Assembly (NCBI GenBank): GCA_964611645.1
Contig: CAZTAO010000043.1
Location: 1-40,061, forward strand
Source of the DNA: CAZTAO01 sp964611645
Lineage (GTDB): Bacteria; Armatimonadota; UBA5829
DNA length: 40,061 nt
Reading direction: 5' to 3'
A model generated the notes under the pieces. The model was given only the letters and a program-made list of their open reading frames with translations. It was not told the origin of the DNA and did no database searches. Shown here one piece after another: positions 7,306 through 15,183 of this stretch (its first letter is position 1; each line of letters starts with the position of its first letter). A program made the translations under genes and the position numbers.

Positions 7306-7959
7306 CTAAGGCATCCCATGGGAGCGATCATGGGGTGCCAGGCCAAGCCAGTCCTTGAGCACCTGAGCCTGATGAACTACGTGTTCGTCGGGATCGCTGA
7401 GCGCTTGTTCGAGCCCAGCTACCACCCCTTGCGGCACGTCTCCGTGGTGCCGGAATCCGATTGAGCCGAGAATGCCCAACGCCAAGAGGCGCACCCTGGC
7501 ATTCCTGTCTAGAAGTGAACGCTGGCCCAGCAGCGTAAGAACCGGCTCCATGTTGTCGTAGCGGTAATCTGTTTGTTTCCACCGACCAGGCACAAGGGAT
7601 CCCAAGGCGACCATAGAGTTCGCCCGGATGAGGTCGTCCTGCGAGGATAGCAGATCTGCCAGCACAGGAATCGCGCCGGCCCCGACCTTTCTAATGGCAT
7701 CCATCTGCGCCTTGCTTTGTCGCGCATTACGGTGATTGAACGTCTTTACCGCAGTTCGTACGGTCTCGCGAAGCTCGGGAGAGAGCGGCTTCGCTTTGGA
7801 TATTGCGCTAAGGCCTGACTCTATGCTCGCGGAAAGTGGAGCCTGCACACTTCTGTAGTAGAGGCTCGGTGTCGTTCCCACACTTTCATCGGCGCAACCC
7901 GAGAGGCTGCAGAGCGACAACAGGCAGGCAGTGAACATTGCTAAGACAGGTATCTGCAT
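7306..7959 (-). CDS. HEAT-repeat-like lipoprotein
   Basis: A 217-residue exported protein. The signal peptide ends in a lipobox L19-S20-G21-C22, so Cys22 should be lipidated. The mature part has helical pairs resembling HEAT repeats: AIPVLADLLSSQDDLIRANSMVALGSL, then RNARVRLLALGILGSIG, then GLEQALSDPDEHVVHQAQVL at about residues 95-205. HEAT-like proteins usually mediate protein contacts; no catalytic motif is visible. The start is set by AAAGGA 8 bases upstream. It begins 18 bases after the stop of the giant beta-helix gene, so the two are very probably co-transcribed and may act together at the envelope. That partnership is inference. Confidence 0.82.
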   Translation of the reverse strand: MQIPVLAMFTACLLSLCSLSGCADESVGTTPSLYYRSVQAPLSASIESGLSAISKAKPLSPELRETVRTAVKTFNHRNARQSKAQMDAIRKVGAGAIPVLADLLSSQDDLIRANSMVALGSLVPGRWKQTDYRYDNMEPVLTLLGQRSLLDRNARVRLLALGILGSIGFRHHGDVPQGVVAGLEQALSDPDEHVVHQAQVLKDWLGLAPHDRSHGMP

Positions 7960-7977
7960 TGTATTGATCCTTTCAAT

Positions 7978-10900
7978 CTACGGCCACGGGGGTACCAGCG
8001 GGTCCGCCTGCTTGCGGACCTCGAGTAGGTGATTGATGTCGTCCCAGCAGAACTCCACCGTTGTTGTCTCAGGCGTGTAACCGGTACTCGCATAGTCCAT
8101 CACGCACCGCGAATCCTGTGGACCTAAGTGGCAGTGGTTATCTGCATGGAAATAGTCGGTCCACGATAAGTCGAATACGTGCCCCAACTCGTGGACTGTC
8201 GCAAACCGGACGGAATTCTCCGTGAGCTCCGGGAAAGACTCGATCTTGCCCACATAGACGCAGGAAGTCATAAGGCCTGACGGGGTCCAACCGAGGACGT
8301 TCTGGGTCTGACTGTAGACGTCTGCGCCCAGTAGCCAGACATTGTTGTACTGGTTCTGGTGTGCAAACCACATGTGTTGGAATTCGATCATCGAAGGGGA
8401 CGTTTCATCGTTCAGTTCGTGTTCGTATGGCACGACTCCCGATCCAGCCTGTTGACCGGTGTACGCCCAGAACTCCACGAAGGTCCCGCCATCGGTTCCC
8501 CCTACGTTGCCAGGGTCGCCGAAGGCATCGTGTACCTCGCCGGGATCGGCCCAGAAGAAGCCAGCCTCCAGAGACCCAACTGCAGCCCCTCTTCCTTCGC
8601 CCGTGTACCCTATGCGGTAGTCGTCGTCGATATCGTCCCACAGACGCAGAAGGTCGCCCTCGACGTACATGATCGTGACTTCTTGGTGGGACAAGGCATC
8701 GACTATCATTATGTCTTCGCCATCGTGGAAGAGGGAGCCGCAGCCTTCCTCCACCTCAATCGTGTCCGGAAATAGATCCGTGTCGTGGGTAAAGTCAGAT
8801 GCGAGGTAGCACCCGACCCTGAACATCGCGTCATTCTCCACATAGACTCGCTTCCACGCCACGAGATTACCGGTAGCGTTCCTCCAGTCGGGTTTGGGCA
8901 GGGCATTCGACGGACCCGGGTTGGCCGTGACGATGTAGTTGTCACCGGCGCAGTGGTCAGTAATCTGTAGATCAACTTTTGCTATTCCGCTGGCGTTGGT
9001 GTAGACGTAGGTGAAGCCCCCTTCTGTTCCACCTGTGTACTCATCTGGGTACTCGTTCGGGATAGATAGGCTGCCGGCGCCGACGGCTTCGTCTTTGTTG
9101 TCACCCCAGTTTCTGTCCGGTAGATAACCAACAAGCGGCTCGTACGGAGATTGGTCATCATAGTCCCAGTTCTTGAAGTATATCTTCACTCCCTGAGCTG
9201 GCGGATTGACGGATGCCGTTATCCTGATCTTCCGATTCTCTGTCTGACAAGTGCTGGGCCATGGATCCACGTAGTTGTGCTTCGAGATCAGCACTCGGTA
9301 GGCGGTGATTTCTGGCGTGGTGCTCGTGGGGGCGGCGGTGGCGGGCGAATCGATTTTCACGGTCCTGACCGTGATTATGATCTGATCTGACGCGACGGCA
9401 TTCCCGCTGGGATCCTTCAGAATCATATCCAGTGTAGTTTGGCCGCCAACTACACCCTCAACATAGACGATACCAGGAACGGCATCGGCTGCGTATGTCT
9501 TGGAGTCATTGTCTCCATTACCGACCAGCAGTGTTCCTTTGGTGCGATCTGACCAAATCCTCGCCGGCTTGTTGGAGCCTGTCGGCAGACTGAACTTGAG
9601 GGTCACGGTGTAGTTCGAGGCTGGTGCGCTACACCTGAGATTAACTGGCCACAGGTCATCCTCCTCCTCTATTGTAACAGTGGTTGCGGGGGGAACCGGC
9701 TCATCCTTATCGGCCGTGCTGTTTTGGTTGTCATCGTCGTCGTTGATGGGAATCACAAGACCGGGCGCCGTAATCTCCACGGCTTCGTCTGCTGTATCCC
9801 AGGGGTGCGGATATGGGTCGCTGATTACGCCGTCATTGTTGGAATCAGCCTGCAGGTCGACCCCGTAGATCTGGACTTGGAGCGTGGTGGTGGCATCGGA
9901 GTGATCCAAGTCCACTGCGGTGTAGGCGCATATTTCTAATGCCGGGCTGCCCATGTCCATTGATACCGCATAGCCAGTGCCATTGGTGGTAACCGTTTCT
10001 GAGAGCATATAGCCAGCCAGATAGCTTCGAGTTCGCGTGAAGTATATCCTATGGCCGGAGAGGCCGACGCCGCTATCCGTGGCGCGGGCTACCACCGTGG
10101 GCAATCCCAGCACAAACCATGGCTGGGGCGGGGCGGGAGCGTTTTGCTCGAGAGTCAGTTGGTAGGTCTGGTAGTCGGTACAAGTATCCCCATCCCCGCT
10201 CGCAGCGGATGATCTATTGGCGGCCGCGTCCTCAGCTACGACATCGAGATAGTACGTTCCTCCCCCGCCGGGTGGAGTGAATGTGAACGACCCCGATATG
10301 GTATCTCTGGTCTGGTTCGTATTTGTCCAGGTGCCCCCGGCCCCGAGTTTGTACCACAATTCAACTTTCAGAAGGCCACTGCCATACTGCTCGTCACCAA
10401 CCCCCGAATAGGTCACCTCTATAGTGTGGCTAGTTGAGTACTGGACTGTGGTTGGCGAGTCCGCGGCACCCGAGGCAGGGGCAGTGGTGTCAGAAGCCAG
10501 AGACTCATAGGCCCCGATGTCCACGGTCACGATGCGGCGGTTGTTGCCAACGACGTCTGTCGCCCCGCTCGCAACCACCGAGTTATCCCCGCCTTCTCTA
10601 CAGGGGGAACCGGATTGCAGGCTGTAGTCATCGTTTGTCGCGTTCGTGAACGATGGATCTGAGCTTATATTCCCATTCGATCCGGTGGGATCGTTTATGT
10701 TCACGTAGTTCGCGCCGGTGTTGCCCTGGACGTTGTTGTAGTTCAAAGTAACGCTTGGCACAGTGTTGTAGCGCTTCACCCCGTTTACGTTGAGCGCCAC
10801 TATGTTGTTGCTGAGAGTCGCCGCGATGCCCGCCATGTTCATGACGTACACCCCATCGCTGGAGTTCTTTACTATAGTATTGTTATTGAGGCTACATTTC

Positions 10901-12285
10901 CCTTGCTGTACATACACACCGCCACCCTCTGTCGCGGAGTTGGAGTAGATGAGATTGCTCGTCACGGTGGTTGCGGTGGCGTAGCTCGAGTTGAAGTAGA
11001 TGCCCCCGCCCTTGCTGGCGGCGGTGTTCGAGTAAACCCTGTTGCGGTCGAAAGTTCCCGTCGAAGTGCCATAGATGGCGACACCACCGCCCTTGCTGGT
11101 GCTGTTGGGATCGGCATCATTCCCATCAATAACGTTTTCAGCCGCCGTAAACGCGGCCGCAAGGTAGAATGTAAGCCCCGAGCCATTCTCGGCATTGTCG
11201 TTGTCGTGGATAGTATTTCCCGTGACTATCGGGGTGCCACTGGAGAAATACGCGCCCGCGCCAATGGTGTTGGCTGAATCGTCGATGCTGTTGCTCTCAA
11301 TATTGCACCCGATCAGTTGGGTAGATGAGCTTGTTCCGGCTATACCCGCTCCACCGCGCGCAGAGGTCGAACTGTCAGTCAGTTGGTTGGATGTGATCTC
11401 ACAGTTCGTAATCACAGGCGAGGAAGCGCTTGCGCAGATACCTCCGCCGAAATCTTTCGCCTTATTGCCGTGAACGTCGCAATCCTCTATTGCCGGTGTC
11501 CCGAGGGTATCTATGAAGATGCCGCCGCCTCGAAGACTGCAAGTGTTGTGCGATACTTCTGTGCCTTGGATCAAGCAGTCTCCGTGGCTCCCGACCTCAA
11601 TTCCCCCGCCGTACGAACACCCGGTCACATTCCCAGTTACTACGCTGTTGAGGCACTCTCCATTGTAGAAGTAGATGCCCGCGCCATTGGTAGCGCTGTT
11701 TCCCGTTACCGTACAATTGTGTATGTTCGTGATGGCCCCCGAGACGGCAAATATGCCACCGCCCCTGGTCGCGCTATTGGTGTCCAGCCGACAGTTGCTT
11801 ATCGTCAGCCCGGTGCCAGCGACATAGATCCCGCCGCCGTACAAGACGGAACTGACCTGTGTGCCCGTGCCGCCCGTGAGCGTGAACCCGTCAAAGACTG
11901 TCGCGTTGGTTACCCCGGTCGGAGCCTTAACGACGGAGGAGTTCATACTTGCGCCGCTAATCACACTGGGGGTCTGTGTGTCGAGAACGCGCTCCTGAAG
12001 GCTCGCCTCCGTTCCGGCGAACCCTCCATAGACGTTGACGCCTTGCTTGAGGATAAGGGTCGAGGTGTAACCGGAGTAGGTTCCGGACTTCACCCAGATT
12101 GCGTCCCCAGAACTCGCGGCAGTAAGGGCAGCGCCTATCGTCTGTTTGGCATTGGCCCAACTGGAGCCGTCATTGCCGTCCGAGCCGGTCGTGGCCACGC
12201 GAATAGTAGAACACAGCGCCATTCCACAAACGCAACTCACCAATGTAAAAACCAAAATCCCAATAAGCATCAGTCGACTACGCAT
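7978..12285 (-). CDS. Giant exported beta-helix protein with C-terminal HExxH metalloprotease-like domain
   Basis: A 1435-residue exported protein. The signal peptide is at 1-25 (MRSRLMLIGILVFTLVSCV). Residues about 27-594 form a right-handed parallel beta-helix of repeats such as GGGIYV, SNCRL and NTAASKGGGIYF. It closes with a choice-of-anchor-Q-like segment ending DIGAYE (589-594). An Ig-like region follows at about 600-705, then several beta-rich segments. The C-terminus has HELGHVFDL (His1365, Glu1366, His1369), then H1380, H1384, C1385, H1386 and CVMDY with Met1396 as a possible Met-turn. This resembles metzincin peptidases, though the normal GxxH after the first motif is DLSW. The start at 12285 is chosen for GGAGG 5 bases upstream and the signal peptide; a longer form from 12390 would overlap the preceding gene. 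The substrate is unknown. Confidence 0.85.
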   Translation of the reverse strand: MRSRLMLIGILVFTLVSCVCGMALCSTIRVATTGSDGNDGSSWANAKQTIGAALTAASSGDAIWVKSGTYSGYTSTLILKQGVNVYGGFAGTEASLQERVLDTQTPSVISGASMNSSVVKAPTGVTNATVFDGFTLTGGTGTQVSSVLYGGGIYVAGTGLTISNCRLDTNSATRGGGIFAVSGAITNIHNCTVTGNSATNGAGIYFYNGECLNSVVTGNVTGCSYGGGIEVGSHGDCLIQGTEVSHNTCSLRGGGIFIDTLGTPAIEDCDVHGNKAKDFGGGICASASSPVITNCEITSNQLTDSSTSARGGAGIAGTSSSTQLIGCNIESNSIDDSANTIGAGAYFSSGTPIVTGNTIHDNDNAENGSGLTFYLAAAFTAAENVIDGNDADPNSTSKGGGVAIYGTSTGTFDRNRVYSNTAASKGGGIYFNSSYATATTVTSNLIYSNSATEGGGVYVQQGKCSLNNNTIVKNSSDGVYVMNMAGIAATLSNNIVALNVNGVKRYNTVPSVTLNYNNVQGNTGANYVNINDPTGSNGNISSDPSFTNATNDDYSLQSGSPCREGGDNSVVASGATDVVGNNRRIVTVDIGAYESLASDTTAPASGAADSPTTVQYSTSHTIEVTYSGVGDEQYGSGLLKVELWYKLGAGGTWTNTNQTRDTISGSFTFTPPGGGGTYYLDVVAEDAAANRSSAASGDGDTCTDYQTYQLTLEQNAPAPPQPWFVLGLPTVVARATDSGVGLSGHRIYFTRTRSYLAGYMLSETVTTNGTGYAVSMDMGSPALEICAYTAVDLDHSDATTTLQVQIYGVDLQADSNNDGVISDPYPHPWDTADEAVEITAPGLVIPINDDDDNQNSTADKDEPVPPATTVTIEEEDDLWPVNLRCSAPASNYTVTLKFSLPTGSNKPARIWSDRTKGTLLVGNGDNDSKTYAADAVPGIVYVEGVVGGQTTLDMILKDPSGNAVASDQIIITVRTVKIDSPATAAPTSTTPEITAYRVLISKHNYVDPWPSTCQTENRKIRITASVNPPAQGVKIYFKNWDYDDQSPYEPLVGYLPDRNWGDNKDEAVGAGSLSIPNEYPDEYTGGTEGGFTYVYTNASGIAKVDLQITDHCAGDNYIVTANPGPSNALPKPDWRNATGNLVAWKRVYVENDAMFRVGCYLASDFTHDTDLFPDTIEVEEGCGSLFHDGEDIMIVDALSHQEVTIMYVEGDLLRLWDDIDDDYRIGYTGEGRGAAVGSLEAGFFWADPGEVHDAFGDPGNVGGTDGGTFVEFWAYTGQQAGSGVVPYEHELNDETSPSMIEFQHMWFAHQNQYNNVWLLGADVYSQTQNVLGWTPSGLMTSCVYVGKIESFPELTENSVRFATVHELGHVFDLSWTDYFHADNHCHLGPQDSRCVMDYASTGYTPETTTVEFCWDDINHLLEVRKQADPLVPPWP

Positions 12286-12331
12286 CATCGCCTCCATCAC
12301 ATTCAGATAATACCAACGCTCACAGCACATT

Positions 12332-13060
12332 CTATTTGCTTGATACGAACGCGGGCTTGATGCTCTTGGTGGCGTCGACCTTCGCCGCATCAGGAGTCAC
12401 GAACAACTGAACGCCGACCAGACCGCTGCGCTCCTGTTCGATGTTGCCTATGATGAAGTACAGTGTGTCGGAAAGCTCAACCGGCGTGACTGAGGACAGA
12501 ACCGTGGAGTCCTGCTTCTGGGTAGTATCCATGGTGGCGGTCTTAAGATCCGCGCTGTTCTTGGCTAGTCGCACTGTCACCTTGTCACCGCTGCCAGGTT
12601 TCACCGCGAAACTCGCGACACAACTGACAGCCTGTGCCTTCGACGGCTTGAAGCGAACGGCAACGGCTTTCGACTCGTCACCGGGACTGACATACAGCAC
12701 CCCCGGCTGCCAGACGGCCCCGCCGCGTGAGATAGGAGCCTTGGTGATGTTAATAGTCACATCGCCTTCGGGTCCGGGAGCCTTGTCCATACACCAGCCG
12801 ACAACCCCTTCTCGCACCGCGAACTGGGTATTGTAATCGACGAACGTGCCATTTCGGAGGTAACCGATGGACACAGTGCCGTCCTGGAAGAGGCAGTTGG
12901 AGGGAGTAACCAAATCGCTGGAGGTCGCGCATAGACACGCTGTGGGGATGACGAGCAGGCAGATAAGCATAAGCGCAGCAACACGGGCTATACCGCCTCG
13001 GGCGAGGATGGGTGGTAGGTTAGTGCGGGCAATGCAAGGTCTACTTTGACGCAAGTACAT
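12332..13060 (-). CDS. Exported beta-sandwich-like protein of unknown function
   Basis: A 242-residue protein with a long positively charged N-terminus and a hydrophobic export segment at about 28-46 (VAALMLICLLVIPTACLCA). The mature part is beta-rich and contains GTVSIGYLRNGTF, WQPGVLYVSPGD, AVAVRFKPS and DTLYFIIGN. That spacing (a Trp-Pro-Gly-loop, then VRF, then DTxxFxxG) resembles jelly-roll domains seen in extracellular proteins of environmental bacteria, but I cannot name a family. The start at 13060 has AGGAGG 6 bases upstream; an upstream start at 13099 has no such support. It is the first gene of a three-gene unit with the beta-helix protein (46 bases downstream) and the lipoprotein. 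Confidence 0.75.
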   Translation of the reverse strand: MYLRQSRPCIARTNLPPILARGGIARVAALMLICLLVIPTACLCATSSDLVTPSNCLFQDGTVSIGYLRNGTFVDYNTQFAVREGVVGWCMDKAPGPEGDVTINITKAPISRGGAVWQPGVLYVSPGDESKAVAVRFKPSKAQAVSCVASFAVKPGSGDKVTVRLAKNSADLKTATMDTTQKQDSTVLSSVTPVELSDTLYFIIGNIEQERSGLVGVQLFVTPDAAKVDATKSIKPAFVSSK

Positions 13061-13387
13061 CAGTTCCCTCCTACGATATTGGTTACTGCGACAAGACAAC
13101 TACTCCTGCTATACTAATGCGACGCCCTGGCGCCGATGGTAAGCGTCCAGAGATCCACTGGCTGTTAGTAACGCTTCTAAACACAGGCTAATGCCAGTTA
13201 AGCCGCACAGCTATCACGCGTTCAGTATATCCTTTGACGGCACTAAAATCAATAGGTTTCAGCGAACAACAAACAAACATATTGTTTTTCTGCAGCGAAA
13301 CCGTTGGCCCACTCTTCATCTCGCATCCCCTATTGGTATCAGCTTCCATCCGAGCACAGAAGGCCCGGTTTGTGCTATGCTGGCAGC
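13061..13387. other. Intergenic region between divergent secreted-protein operon and transposase
   Basis: About 330 bases without a convincing gene. The promoter of the leftward operon should lie here; candidates such as TAGTAT/TATAGC near 13115-13125 on the - strand lack a clear -35 box. The left end of the insertion sequence probably also lies here, but I found no sequence matching the right junction near 14485-14500 as an inverted repeat. Confidence 0.4.
13373..13381 (+). promoter_or_regulatory. Extended -10 element before the transposase GTG, probable leaderless start
   Basis: TGCTATGCT (13373-13381) is an extended -10 motif with a TATGCT core. Six bases (GGCAGC) lie between it and the GTG at 13388, the same spacing as in the AlbA_2 gene. 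No Shine-Dalgarno sequence is present. Confidence 0.45.
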
Positions 13388-14485
13388 GTGATAGACTTTC
13401 GAATGATTCTTGTCTTTCTGCGCGAGTGGCGGCGTTTCCTTTTGGATGTCTGCCGAAGCGCTCTGATGTCGCGTCAGGCTCTTACCATCGAGAACCTCGC
13501 CCTGCGAAGCCAACTGGCACTCTATGGGCACGAGGTATTATCCCGCAAGCGTCCCAAGCGATTGCCAACCCCGGCATTCCGCCAACTCTGGGTGATCCTA
13601 TCGCGGTGTTGGGCCGATTGGGAGTCCGCGCTGATTGTTGTCAAGCCGGACACAGTCATCCGCTGGCATCGAACGGCATTTCGTTGGTACTGGGCGCGCA
13701 AGTCAAAGCCGGGCCGTCCGCTGATATCCAGGTCGACCATTGCTCTCATCAAGCGCATTCATCGGGAGAACCCGCTGTGGTCACCGGAGCGAATTCACGA
13801 TCAAATGGTCGCGCTGGGCATGACCGACGTTCCCTGCCCGAACAGCATTGCCAGGTACATACCGGCGACGCGCAGGCCGCCCTCCGAGAATGTTCGGCAG
13901 TCCTGGAAGACATTTCTTGCCAATCATATGGACGCAACGTGGGCGATGGACTTCTTCACGGTTCCAACGCTGTCGTTTGGCCTGCTCTATGTGTTCGTGA
14001 TAATCGATCACGCGAGGCGACAGGTTGTTCACTTCGCTGTCACCCGGTATCCAACGATGGCGTGGACAACCCAGCAACTGCGGGAAGCCACGCCGTTCAA
14101 CACAAAGCCCGACTACCTGATCCGTGACAATGACAGCATCTTCGGTAGAGATGTCAGGCGTTTCATTGAATCCGCCGGGATCCAGGAAGTCCGCACGGCC
14201 TACCGCTCTCCCTGGCAAAATCCATTCGCGGAAAGGTTCGTCGGAATTCTACGTCGCGAACTCCTGGATCATATCATCCCGCTCAACGAACGACATCTGG
14301 AACGATTGCTCCGGGAGTTCATCGATGACTACTATCACCCGATCCGAACTCACGGCAGTCTGAACCACGAGCCGCCCGTTGGTAGCTCATCGGTTGTTGT
14401 ATGTGGATCATTCGAGGACGCCGATCTGGTGTCAGAGCCAATCCTCGGCGGGCTCTACCACGGCTACCTGGCAAAGGCCGCCTGA
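13388..14485 (+). CDS. Transposase with integrase core (rve/DDE, IS3/IS481-like)
   Basis: A 365-residue transposase. The N-terminal part has the SRQALTIENLALRSQLALYG segment and a helix-turn-helix region (KRLPTPAFRQLWVIL, VVKPDTVIRWHRTAFRWYW). The rve core begins with the first Asp in WAMDFFTV, has the second Asp in LIRDNDSIFG and the Glu in NPFAERFVG, followed by YYHPIRTHGSL. All three acidic residues are present, so it may be active. The frame is open back to 13304, but GTG at 13388 agrees with the usual family start and with the -10 element 6 bases upstream. An ATG at 13403 is an alternative. Assignment to IS3/IS481 versus a related unclassified group is uncertain. Confidence 0.88.
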   Translation: MIDFRMILVFLREWRRFLLDVCRSALMSRQALTIENLALRSQLALYGHEVLSRKRPKRLPTPAFRQLWVILSRCWADWESALIVVKPDTVIRWHRTAFRWYWARKSKPGRPLISRSTIALIKRIHRENPLWSPERIHDQMVALGMTDVPCPNSIARYIPATRRPPSENVRQSWKTFLANHMDATWAMDFFTVPTLSFGLLYVFVIIDHARRQVVHFAVTRYPTMAWTTQQLREATPFNTKPDYLIRDNDSIFGRDVRRFIESAGIQEVRTAYRSPWQNPFAERFVGILRRELLDHIIPLNERHLERLLREFIDDYYHPIRTHGSLNHEPPVGSSSVVVCGSFEDADLVSEPILGGLYHGYLAKAA

Positions 14486-14495
14486 TTCTTCGGGG

Positions 14496-14714
14496 ACAGA
14501 CACCTCACACTCACTCGCCGACATCACCACGGCGGGCGCCTCGTCACGTCTGCTGTGCCGCTGAACGGTCCAATCCTCGGTTCCCGACGCCCCAAACTGC
14601 CTCGCCATGCTCCCAATCCCGGCAACATTCGGCTCTATTGACCGACGAGAACCGGGCCAATGCTGCCTCGGAGGACAGGAGAAGCGCCGGGATGGGGTTT
14701 TTGCGACCTACAGG
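14496..14714. repeat. Repeat block 2, copy B, truncated by the insertion sequence
   Basis: It corresponds to 7035-7253, beginning ACAGAC and ending GACCTACAGG, with scattered substitutions. The opening part of the block is missing where the insertion sequence abuts. It is followed after 12 bases by repeat block 1 copy B, the reverse of the block order on the left but consistent with a repeating block1-spacer-block2 unit. Confidence 0.8.
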
Positions 14715-14726
14715 CCGTCTCAGGCA

Positions 14727-14865
14727 CGAATCCCACGCGTAGAACGCCGAAAAGCCCCGGGATGGTGTGGTCCCGAGGCTCTTGCAGAGAGAGCGTTTAC
14801 TTCCTGGTTGTTGGTGGAGGAAACGTTGCTCCACAATAATCCATCCGCACTTTTTTTGTGTGCCG
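14727..14865. repeat. Repeat block 1, copy B (139 bp)
   Basis: Same length and boundaries as 6670-6808. The terminator stem is identical to copy A, while the 8-base loop differs at 7 of 8 positions. The segment TTGCAGAGAGAGCGTTTACTTCCT is shared without change apart from the following base. Confidence 0.85.
14750..14780 (-). terminator. Intrinsic terminator on the - strand, copy B
   Basis: On the - strand AGCCTCGGGA (14780-14771), loop CCACACCA and TCCCGGGGCT (14762-14753) form the same 10-bp stem as at 6696-6723, followed by a short T-run (14752-14750 plus the last stem base). It lies about 400 bases downstream of the last polysaccharide gene and would end the operon's transcript. Confidence 0.65.
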
Positions 14866-14925
14866 CAGGGATCGGAAATCGGCGTCTGAATCACTGGGCG
14901 GGGGCATCCCGAATGTGATTGCGAA

Positions 14926-15150
14926 CTGGTGCCTGAGCTATTGCCGATAGACGCATCACATTGACTCGCCTACACCAGCACGGCGGGGTCTCGTCACGTC
15001 TGCTTTTCTGCTGAGCGGTCCAATCCTCGGCTTCCCGACGTCACAATGGCCTATTGCAGTGTCGAAGCCCTGCAACGACTGGCTCGACCGACTGCTGAGG
15101 GCCACCAATCCGAACCCCGGAGACCGGGAAACCGCAGGGAAGGGGGTTTG
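14926..15150. repeat. Repeat block 2, diverged copy C
   Basis: It begins CTGGTGCCTGAGCTAT like copy A. It remains close through GAGCGGTCCAATCCTCGG (about 15012-15030), gains one base after that, and then drifts; similarity to copy A is still visible to about 15150. It lies just after the stop codon of the last polysaccharide gene in the direction of transcription, the same position copy A has relative to the lipoprotein gene. Confidence 0.6.
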
Positions 15151-15183
15151 AGGGGTACAGAGGTCCAACACCCGCCGGAACAC

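Larger units (their letters stand above)
13300..14495 (+). mobile_element. Insertion sequence carrying a DDE transposase, ends unresolved
   Basis: The element is inferred from its intact transposase gene. On the right, sequence shared with the other copy of repeat block 2 starts at about 14496, 11 bases after the transposase stop codon. So the right end probably lies between 14486 and 14496. The left end was not found. The insertion appears to have cut into repeat block 2, because the first 20 or so bases of that block are missing here. Confidence 0.4.

Noticed and set aside
7083..7346. An 87-codon - strand frame partly repeated at 14544-14894, with a shared deduced segment GRKNPIPALLLS
   Set aside because: It coincides with repeat block 2. 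Differences between copies are not concentrated at third codon positions (6 of 13 by my count), the upstream halves are unrelated, and the third copy gains a base that breaks the frame. I treat it as repeat DNA, not a gene.
11383..12360. Long + strand open frame opposite the beta-helix gene
   Set aside because: It is antisense to a clear repeat protein with signal peptide and ribosome site. Its translation has no domain, and repetitive GC-rich coding DNA often leaves such shadows.
12286..12390. Longer start for the beta-helix protein at 12390
   Set aside because: It would place 35 charged residues before a classic signal peptide and overlap the previous gene by 59 bases. GGAGG supports 12285.
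13234..14127. 297-codon + strand frame overlapping the transposase
   Set aside because: It overlaps the transposase in another frame. The transposase has complete DDE motifs, while this translation resembles nothing.
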